Below, piece after piece: positions 55,076 to 64,000 of a DNA stretch of 64,000 bases; within the stretch, counting starts at the first letter, position 1, and each line of letters begins with the position of its first letter. Both the position numbers and the translations under genes were made by a program. Under the pieces are notes generated by a model. The model worked only from the letters and a program-made list of their open reading frames with translations, searched no databases and had not been told where the DNA came from. Origin of the DNA: Hirundichthys speculiger (Eukaryota > Chordata > Actinopteri > Beloniformes > Exocoetidae); assembly GCA_018398805.1 (NCBI GenBank), contig JAGFBZ010000569.1, positions 55,001 to 119,000 of the forward strand, given 5' to 3'.

Positions 55076-57539
55076 GAACGAAGGTTTCAGCTGTAATCTG
55101 CCATCTGGATGCTGAAACAGATGGAAATTAAAAATAAATCTTTTCTCTCCATCACGGGAACAGTTGTTTCTCCAAGTCCAGCGCTGATGTCTTTTCCTTC
55201 TGGCGTTGGGTTAACGCATCCAGAAAGAGATCCACTGAATCCTGTTAACCTCAGATTAGAGACCTGGCTGCTCTTTAAATCAAAGTTAGTTTTAAATTCT
55301 GTCAGTAAATTATTAATCACTCGTCTGGGTCTGAGTTTAAGTTTAAATTTTTATTTTAAAAACACAAAACATCTGCTTATTTTTATTTGTAGACTTTATT
55401 TTATTTTACAACAGAAAAATGGCTTTTTTAGAAAAGTAGAAAAATTTTTCAGTTTACGATATTACAAGAAAATAATTTAAAATTTTTTTTAAAAATTCAC
55501 AATTTTCCAACAAAACACAAAATTTGAAATTGTGTTTATTTTATTAAAACGTGCAGATTTTGCAAATTGTTGACTTTACAACAAAAATTTTGTGTTTTTT
55601 TTTACAAAAGAATGTCTAAAAAATTGTAATTTAAAGTCAAAAGTCATGATTTTGTGAAATTTGTGTCAACAACTATATAAAACAACAATCGGTCAAAATT
55701 TGAAATTTTCATAAAATAATGATTTTCAAGACAAAACGTCTAAATTCAGAAGAGAAAATTTTCCTTTGAGTCGTGATTTATGGACTAAGTTGAAATTTTA
55801 CAAAATTTGCATTTTTATAACAGTTTCATTTCTAGAAATTTAGCAAAAGTCTATTTTATGAAAAAAAAAAAGTAACTTTGAGTCATTTAGTTGCAACTTT
55901 GTGAAATTTGTGATTTTTATGACAAAAAGTAGATTTTCCACAACAGAACAAAAAATTCAGTCTTTCAAAATGAGCAATTTTATAACAAAGTTTGATTTTA
56001 GGAAAAAAAAAAAGTTTGTTTTCTGGTAAAAAGATGTGACTGTTTAAAGTTTGAATGAAAAGTTAAATAAGGGCGGGGCTGCTGAACTCTAAAGGGGGCG
56101 GGGCTTTTTCAGCCAAACCACTTTTATTTAAAATCTTTTTTCCCCTTTATTTTTCTTTTTTTGAGAAAATTTCATCCGGTGAGTTGCTACCAAACATTCC
56201 TGAGCTGATCTGTTTCATGTGTTTTTTTTTTTTCTTTTTCTAAATTGTGGGCGGAGCCAACTGGCAGAAACAGAAGAGTGAATGAATTCCAGGTAAACTG
56301 AGGCTCATTTAAGGATGATTTTCAGTCTCGGTGCCATAAACAAGTTTGAGTGATTCTTCTGCGTGGATGAACGGCCCTCAGCTGCACGTGTACGTGCGTA
56401 CGTGCGTGCATGTGGTCGTCAGGGTTACGGTCCAAGATCAGCTGTTGAGATTTCAGAGCAGAAAAAAAACCCTCCACAGATCAAACTGGAGCGCTAACAT
56501 GCTAACATGCTAACCAGCTGCCGCACACGTGCACGCGTCCGTTGTGACCTGAAGCAGCTGAACGAAGGCGGCGGATGGAGAACATCTGCTGTCCGACCTG
56601 GAGAGACCTTCACGTTCCTCCAGAACCAAAAAATAAAAATAAACCAGCAGCTGAAGAGCAGGAAGTAAAACAGAGAGGACGGCGGTTGGATCTAAGTTTT
56701 TTCTTTTTCAGTTAATTCATCACAACACGACATTTTTTTTATTTTTTTTTAGATCAGTAAAGAGATCACTAACATTTTTACTGAAAATAAATTAGCTTTT
56801 AATTCTTTTGAATTTATTTTCAGGTCATGCATCACATCTTTCCGACGTCAGTGAATGCATCACAAATTATCATTATTATATTTTATTTAATTTCGTTTAT
56901 TTTTCCAATTAATTATCTGACTTAAATTGATGTAAATCATTATTATTATTATTATTATTATTTCAATTTTTTTTTTTGCATCACAGCAACAAGGAAGCAG
57001 ATTTTTCCAGGTCAGTGAACGCATCATCATCTCTGTCGGGGGTACTTGGAGTTGCCCACAGCAGTTATTAATCTTTGTTAAGTAGATCGTCTGTATTTGT
57101 TTAAAACTACGAGAGTGAGGGTAAAACGTGGAGTCAGACGAGAGACGAGGATGAAAACAGACGCAGCTGGAACATGTTGATGTCGGAGAGTTTCGTCCTG
57201 ATGGGAACAGATTTAATCAGCCACGAGGGACGACTCACGCTAACGTTCACGTTTACACTCGCACGCTCTCACACGGCTAACTGGGTCGCTCTGTGACCGG
57301 GCACAATCAGACCGATTAGCAACATGACGTTCCTGTTCTCTGGGTTTATTTTGGTTTTCTGCTGATTTATTTTACTTTTTTTTTTCTAGATGAACAAGTG
57401 AACTTTGTGACGACGATCTGGTTTATCAACAAGTTTCAGAAGGCCGACGTGTTTGACTTTAAATGTTTGGTTCATTTCATTTAACACAACAGATAGAAGA
57501 CAGCGCCACTAGTTAGCATGTAGCTGACTTAGCTGCTAA
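55076..57539. other. AT-rich single-copy stretch
   Basis: Long A/T-run sequence (55300-56050), then mixed sequence at 56300-57350 with GTACGTGCGTACGTGCGTG near 56391. No exon recognised. Confidence 0.45.
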
Positions 57540-59022
57540 CAGTCAGTGGCTAACTTGGCTGCTAACAGTCGGTGGCTAACTTGGCTTAGTTTGAAGTTTA
57601 TGTGTAAGATGTAAGCTGAGGGGCAAATATACTCAGTTACCATGAAGCTAACATAGCTATGAACACTGGCTAACTTGACTGCTAACTCTTACTGGCTAAC
57701 TTGACTGCTTAGTCTTGATGGCTTACTTGACTGCTAACACCTGGCTAACTTGACTGTTAACACCTGCCTAACTTGACTGCCAGCATTTGACTAACTTCAC
57801 TGCTAACTCTTATTGGCTAACTTGAATGCTAACACCTGGCTAACTTGACTAACTGTTATTGGCTAATTTGACTGCTAACACCTGGCTAACTTGACTGCTA
57901 ATGCTTATTGGCTAACTTGATTGCTAACAACTGGCTAACTTGACTGCTAACTCTAATTGGCTAACTTGACTGCTTATGCTTATTGGCTAACTTGACTGCT
58001 AACACCTGGCTAACTTGACGAACTGTTATTGGCTAATTTGACTGCTAACACCTGGCTAACTTGACTGCTAATGCTTATTGGCTAATTTGACTGCTAACAA
58101 CTGGCTAACTTGACTGCTAACTCTAATTGGCTAACTTGACTGCTTATGCTTATTGGCTAACTTGACTGCTAACTGTTATTGGCTAATTTGACTGCTAACA
58201 CCTGGCTAACTTGACTGCTAACTCTTATTAGCTAACTTGACTGCTAACATTTGACTAACTTGACTGCTAACTATTATTGGCTAACTTGACTGCTTAGTCT
58301 TGATGGCTAACTTGACTGTTAACACCTGCCTAACTTGACTGCCAGCATTTGACTAACTTCACTGCTAACTCTTATTGGCTAACTTGACTGCTAACACCTG
58401 GCTAACTTGACTAACTGTTATTGGCTAATTTGACTGCTAACACCTGGCTAACTTGACTGCTAATGCTTATTGGCTAACTTGATTGCTAACAACTGGCTAA
58501 CTTGACTGCTAACTCTAATTGGCTAACTTGACTGCTTATGCTTATTGGCTAAATTGACTGCTAACACCTGGCTAACTTGACTAACTGTTATTGGCTAATT
58601 TGACTGCTAACACCTGGCTAACTTGACTGCTAATGCTTATTGGCTAATTTGACTGCTAACAACTGGCTAACTTGACTGCTTATGCTTATTGGCTAACTTG
58701 ACTGCTAACACCTGGCTAACTTGACTAACTGTTATTGGCTAATTTGACTGCTAACACCTGGCTAACTTGACTGCTAATGCTTATTGGCTAACTTGACTGC
58801 TAACAACTGGCTAACTTGACTGCTTATGCTTATTGGCTAACTTGACTGCTAACAACTGGCTAACTTGACTGCTTATGCTTATTGGCTAACTTGAATGCTA
58901 ACACCTGGCTAACTTGACTAACTGTTATTGGCTAATTTGACTGCTAACACCTGGCTAACTTGACTGCTTATGCTTATTGGCTAACTTGACTGCTAACACC
59001 TGGCTAACTTGACTGCTAAATC
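57540..59022. repeat. GGCTAACTTGACTGCTAAC minisatellite with higher-order blocks
   Basis: About 19- to 26-bp units with ACACCTGG, TGCTTATT and CTGTTATT variants. A block of about 575 bp is duplicated (marker TGCCAGCATTTGACTAACTT at about 57779 and 58340). Confidence 0.92.
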
Positions 59023-59094
59023 TTATTGGAGCTCTAGGGGGCAGCTGTCATGTAGGTTAGCATGTGGCTAACTTTCTTATCTTGGTGGCTGCAG

Positions 59095-59364
59095 GCGCTC
59101 ATGTCCCAGAAGTCTGAAGCTTCACAGATAAATACAACTGGAATGAATGAACCAGGAAGTCTGGTTCTGCCAAGAAAAAGCAGAAATCAGTGGATGCTTT
59201 CAGAAGACGTGTGCAGCTTTGAGGTGGACGCCGGCGGACCTTCGGTGGCCTCTGCGCCTGCGGCAGCAGACGCCGTGGTTGATTCAGATTCGCTGTCAGC
59301 TTCAGAAGTAGAGCAGAAAGAGTGTGTGTGCGTTCGTATCCGTGACGAAGCTAAAACAGGGTGA
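59095..59364 (+). CDS. Candidate coding exon, unrecognised
   Basis: A pyrimidine stretch and GCAG (59091-59094) precede ATG at 59101, six nt inside the putative exon. The frame runs 87 codons (starts MSQKSEASQINTTGMNEPGS, later a Ser/Ala/Asp/Glu-rich part) to TGA 59362-59364, or could splice out at GTGATG 59361. Composition is mixed and not repetitive, unlike nearby open frames. It could be the first coding exon of the gene that starts near 39.6 kb, or chance. I recognise no domain. Confidence 0.28.
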   Translation, partial: ALMSQKSEASQINTTGMNEPGSLVLPRKSRNQWMLSEDVCSFEVDAGGPSVASAPAAADAVVDSDSLSASEVEQKECVCVRIRDEAKTG

Positions 59365-60067
59365 TGAGCCGCTCGTCTGACCTCCTTTGGTGCTAAATTA
59401 AAACAAACCTGAATATTGACACCTAATGAAGGAAGCTGAGAGTCTGACGATGACGAAGCTGAAACACGACAAATTAACTTCATACGACATTTCTAGACGC
59501 AGCAGTTCAAATCAACATCAAAGGGCTCAGTGAGACTTAACGACTATATAATAATATAATATCGCTGCAGTCTTTTAATTACAGCCATTTATTTCTACAA
59601 CTGTCAGATTCTCATCAGATTTTTAAAAATATGGGCTTTTTTTGTCAGAACTTTTGTTGTGAAATCAATGACGTCACAATCACAGATATTTGTTGTAAAA
59701 TCATTTTGTCATAAAATCTCAAATGTTGAAAAATTGTGACATAAGATAAAATTACAACCTGCAAATGTTGTATCACGGCAACTTCATTTTCTTTATCACA
59801 TTTTGTCATAAAATCATACATTTCTTCAAAACTGACTTTTTAAACTTGATGTAACAGTTTTATATCATGAAATATCACCTTTTGCAAAATTGTCACTTTT
59901 TGACATGAAATGACTGTTTTTTTAAATTGTGAATTTTGCATAATTGCTCATTTTTGCTATTGAAAATTGCAAACATTGCAACATCATTTATTGTTGTATA
60001 ATATTGTTATATATATTGTTATAAACTCATTTCACTAAATTGTGACTTTTTGATATAAAGTTATGAC
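59365..60067. other. AT-rich single-copy stretch
   Basis: No feature recognised. Confidence 0.4.
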
Positions 60068-61072
60068 TTCCTCCCTCCACTCCTTCCTCCTCTCCCTCCT
60101 CCACTCCCTCCTCCTCTCCTTCCTCCTCTCCCTCCTCCTCTCCTTCCTCCTCTCCTTCCTCCTCCTCTCCTCCTCCTCCTCCTCCTCCTCCACTCCCCTC
60201 CCTCCTCTCCTCCTCTCTCCCCCTCTCCTCCTCCTCTCCTCCTCCTCTTCCTCCTCTCCTTCCTCCCCTCCTTCCCCTCCCTCCTCTCCTCCCCTCCTTC
60301 CTCACTTCCTTCCTTCCCTCCCTCCTCCTTCCTCCTCCTCCTCCTCTCCTCTCCCTCCTTCCCTACTCCTTCCTCCCTCCTCTCCTTCCTCCTCTCCTTC
60401 CTCCTCCTCCTCCTCCTCTCCTCTCCTTCCTCCTCCACTCCTTCCTCCTCTCCTTCCTCCTCCTCCTCCTCCTTCCTCCTCTCCTTCCTCCTCCTCCTCC
60501 TCCTCCTTCCTCCTCTCCCTCCTCACTCTTCCTCCTCCCTCTCCTCCTTCCTCCTTCCTCCTCCACTCCTTCCTCCTCCACTCCTCCACTCCTCCTCCTT
60601 CCTTCCTTCCTTCCTCCCTCCCTCCTCCACTCCTCCCTCCATCTCCTCCTCCTCCCCTCCTCCCCTCTCCTTCCTCCTTCCTCCTCCTCTCTTCCTCCTC
60701 CCTCCTCCTCCTCCTCCACTCCTTCCTCCCCTCCCTCCTCCACTCCTTCCTCCTCTCCTTCCTCCACTCCTTCCTCCTCCTCCTTCCTCCTCCTTCCTCC
60801 ACTCCCTCCTCCACTCCTTCCTCCCTCCTCCCTCCTCCTCTCCTCCTCCTCCTCCTCCTCCTCCTCTCCTCCTCCCTCTCCACTCCTCCTTCCCCCTCCT
60901 TCCTCCTCTCCTTCCTCCTCCTCTCCTCCTCCTTCCTCCACTCCTTCCTCCACTCCCTCCTCCTCTCCTTCCTCCTCTCCACTCCCCTTCCTCCACTCCA
61001 ATCCTCCTCCTCCTCCTCTCCACTCCCTCCTCCTCTCCTTCCTCCACTCCCTCCATCCTCCACCTCCTCTAC
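60068..61072. repeat. TCC-rich polypyrimidine tract, 1 kb
   Basis: Imperfect CTCCTCC/CTTCCTCCACTCC units; nearly pure C/T on the + strand over 1 kb, with no long-range unit. Open frames on both strands are spurious. Confidence 0.92.
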
Positions 61073-63233
61073 CTTCCTGGCGGATCTGTCGTTCTTCCTC
61101 CAGCCCGTTAGCGCTGCGTCGCTCAGCTGTTTCGAACTAAAACAGTCCGTCAGAACCGATCCGGTCCGTCAGAACCGACCCGGTCCATCAGAACTGATCC
61201 GGTCCGTCCAGCCCGGTTGTTTCTATCACTCATAACTTCTCGCTCAGATGAGCATCTGTGGACTCGTGAACAGATGGAGGGAAGTGGAGATATTATTACA
61301 CACCTGACTGACAGGTGAAAGCTCCCAGCAGCTGCAGGTTCAGACTGGAGAACAATAACCGCTCGGGATTATGGGACATAAACTTTCACTGTTACTACAT
61401 TTTTAGTTATGCAGCGCAAGTTTGTAATTTTATGTCAAAAAGTAAAATATTTAATTTTATTTTAACAACTAAAAGTTGTAGTATTGCTTCACAATTTAGG
61501 ATGCAACTTTAATAAAATTCAGTTTGTCGGCGGTCTTCATTTTTGTGATTGAATATTGTGATGTTTCACGATTCACAATTTCACAACAAAATATTTCTTT
61601 ACCAAAAATCTGAAAGGCTATTTCTGTGATTGTAGAAGCAGGATGATCTAATTCAGTTAAATAAAGACTGAGTTCTTGTCTTTAGTTGAGAGTGAAGGAC
61701 CAAACTGACGTGATGAACAAGTGAACGTGGCGGCGCCTCCTCTGACCCCTGACCCCTGACCCCTGACCTCTGACCTCTGACCTCATCTTCCTGATCATCC
61801 AAGAAAACTCCCTGCTGCTCAAACTTGAGCTTAAACCAAAGAGTCGACAGGAAAAGTTTGCATTGAGGCCAAAAATAGACTGATGGGAACCACCGTCATC
61901 CACACCGAGCATCATCAAGACTGAGGCATGATGGGAGAAAACCAGGGGTGTCTCTGGGTTTTTGAGGGGGCAACACTCTGTTCTGGGGGGATGACGGAGT
62001 TCAGATCCTTGAAGATGAACCGACGTGATGCAGTTAAGCTAACGTTGTTTTAATCTAAAATACAAGTTAAGTTAGCTAACTGCTGCTAGCTGAGCTAGCC
62101 TGACAGAGTAGCGGCGCCATCTGAAGGGAATAAAATTCAGCTAAAATTCATTTGGAATTAAAAAAAAAAGAGAAATGAAACAACTTGCGGTTTAAAGGTA
62201 ACTCAGAAATTGTGACTTTAAATTCTACAAGAAAAAAATTCAAGTTTGCTTGAGAAAGATCTGAAAATGCGACAAAACTGAGAAATTGACTGTAAATGTG
62301 AAAATTATGCAAAAGAAAATTCCAAAATGATAACATCTAACATTGATAAAATTACAAGAGAACATTTCTATTTTTATGCCAAATTAAAAAAAAAAAAAAC
62401 TCAGTTTACAAATTTGCAATAAAAAATTCAGAAACAAATTGGTGAATTTGCTGGAGAAAACTCTGAAATTGGAATTTAGCAAATTTCCAAAAGTCCAAAG
62501 TCATGATTTTGTAAATTAGCAAATTTCAAGAGAAAACCCAGAATTGTTTTCTTTGAATCCCCAAGAGTGAAATTATAAAAAAATAAAATTACTGTACTGC
62601 AAAACCTTTAGAAATAAGTTTCAAAAACTAGATTAGAAAAACCCAAATTGTGATTTTGTAACTTGACCAGTTTACAAGAAAAAATTCAAGAAAAACAATT
62701 TTTGACTGTAAATCTAAATTCTGCTTGAGAAAATTTAAAAAGTTTAAGTTTATCTAAATTCACAAATTTATAACAGAAAACTTCAAAATTTTATCCAAGA
62801 CAAATATCGGACTGTACATTTCCAAAATTACAAGACAAAATACAGAAATGTGTCAATTTAGTTTTGCAAAAATTTCTTTTTAAATTTAGAAAAATTTACA
62901 AATCTAAATGTTAACTGTAAATTTGCTAATTTGTGTATGAAGACTCACAAACTCAGAAAATTGTGACCTAAATTAATATATTTAAAACAGAAAAATCCAA
63001 AATTGTAAATGTGGGAATTCATCAAATGAAATGTAGAAATTTAAACTTTGTAAGTTTATGAAAAAATAAAACCCAGAGTTTCAGAATGTATTTAATTTTT
63101 CAACTTTTCAAGAAAACAAGACTTGAAATAAGACTGAAATAAGACTAGACTGCTGCCAGCTGTTTTCTTCTCAGTACAGAATCAGAACTCAGAACTCCTT
63201 TTTTAACATCACTTTTTAAAATTCTTTTGTTCT
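61073..63233. other. Mainly AT-rich single-copy sequence
   Basis: Contains a TGACCCC/TGACCTC heptamer run (61740-61783). The rest, especially 62150-63130, is A/T-run sequence with no coding character. Confidence 0.45.
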
Positions 63234-63300
63234 GTGACCTGATGGATCATGTGACCTGATGGATCATGTGACCTGATGGATCATGTGACCTGATGGATCT
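63234..63300. repeat. 17-bp repeat GTGACCTGATGGATCAT, four copies
   Basis: Perfect tandem copies. Confidence 0.93.
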
Positions 63301-64000
63301 CTGCCTCACAAACACCGGTTCCTGATCAAGATCTATTTTTTTTTTCATTTTGGTGGGACATCACACCTCCTTTCATTGAGGGAGAGTTGACAGAGTTGGA
63401 ACAAACCTGGAGATGATCTTCCAGCCTCAGGACAGAAGGACCAGATGTAAAACCTAGAAGAAAAAAACAAAATAAAATAAAAACAAGATAAAGTAGAAAC
63501 CAAACTTATCTCTGGTGAGGAGATCGTCCTCTGTCATGACTCTTGGTCGGAGTTTCTGGGGGTAGCTGAGACTGATTAGAGTCCAGATATGATGTGGTTT
63601 CTAAGTTTTTCACCTCTTACTTGTTGGACCAGTTTCACGTTGAATCCAAGCTTGTGGCTGGTGGTCTGAGGCTGGTGGTCTGAGGCTGGTGGTCTGAGGC
63701 TGGTGGTCTGTAGCGGGTGGTCTGAGGCTGTAAATTGTTGTGCACCTAAACGCTCCAGACCCAAACATCTGGGTTTATAGAGGTCTGCACACCTGCAGAT
63801 GAAGAGCTGATCATCATCATCACCACCTGGCGGTTTTGTTTCTGTCTTTGTTTCTGGAACAAAAAGAGGTTTTATGGTGTCACTAAATGTGAGCTTTTAT
63901 TGGCTTGGCGTTGCTGCAGGGATTTCCTGGCCCCCCCCCCCCACCCCTCCGAGCCAAAAACAGACAGGAACTGAAGGGTTGCCAGGTTGGCGCAGCATTG
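63301..64000. other. End of window
   Basis: A GGTCTGAGGCTGGT 14-bp repeat (about 63656-63728, five copies) and a C-run (63932-63943). No gene recognised. Confidence 0.5.

Noticed and set aside
60061..61235. 390-codon Ser/Pro/Leu-rich frame and its Glu/Gly/Arg-rich minus-strand counterparts
   Set aside because: Simple TCC-type DNA; several frames are open on both strands at the same place.

Overview
The window is vertebrate nuclear DNA and almost certainly teleost, probably a percomorph fish. It has multi-exon genes with GT-AG introns, fish-type repeat debris, scattered GCTAAC/GTTAGC words and very dense simple and tandem repeats. No bacterial, plasmid or CRISPR feature is present.

Two genes can be read exon by exon, both on the + strand. 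At 2474-19033 lie the last 16 coding exons of a nebulin-family gene, best matched to nebulette (nebl): a run of about 35-residue actin-binding nebulin modules, a serine-rich linker and a C-terminal SH3 domain. The 5' part lies upstream of the window. At 22973-31583 lies a complete nine-exon ssr1 gene encoding the TRAP-alpha subunit of the ER translocon-associated complex (290 residues by my exon sum). Its promoter carries ETS and NRF1-type motifs.

A CpG-rich block at about 39.38-40.08 kb ending in a splice donor looks like the non-coding first exon of a third + strand gene. The rest of the window (40-64 kb) would then be intergenic or its long first intron. A candidate coding exon at 59095-59364 may belong to it, but I cannot name the gene.

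The most striking property is the tandem repeat load. More than 35 separate arrays, mostly unrelated in unit sequence, sum to roughly 28-29 kb (about 45 percent) by my coordinates, and most larger introns carry their own private array. Several arrays duplicate functional-looking signals. One in ssr1 intron 4 repeats the exon 4 splice donor ten times within a hairpin unit. Two in nebl intron 13 repeat E-boxes and AGGTCA nuclear-receptor half-sites. Most long open frames in the window are by-products of these arrays and are not genes.

Other elements include a probable solo LTR (6737-7078), a MITE-like element (8578-8918), a non-LTR reverse transcriptase fragment (about 7770-7985, minus strand) and short remnants of SINE and DNA-transposon type. 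I see no convincing new protein system. The best novelty candidates are the repeat arrays that copy splice or transcription-factor signals, and the two exon junctions whose reading phase does not close with the obvious splice sites.
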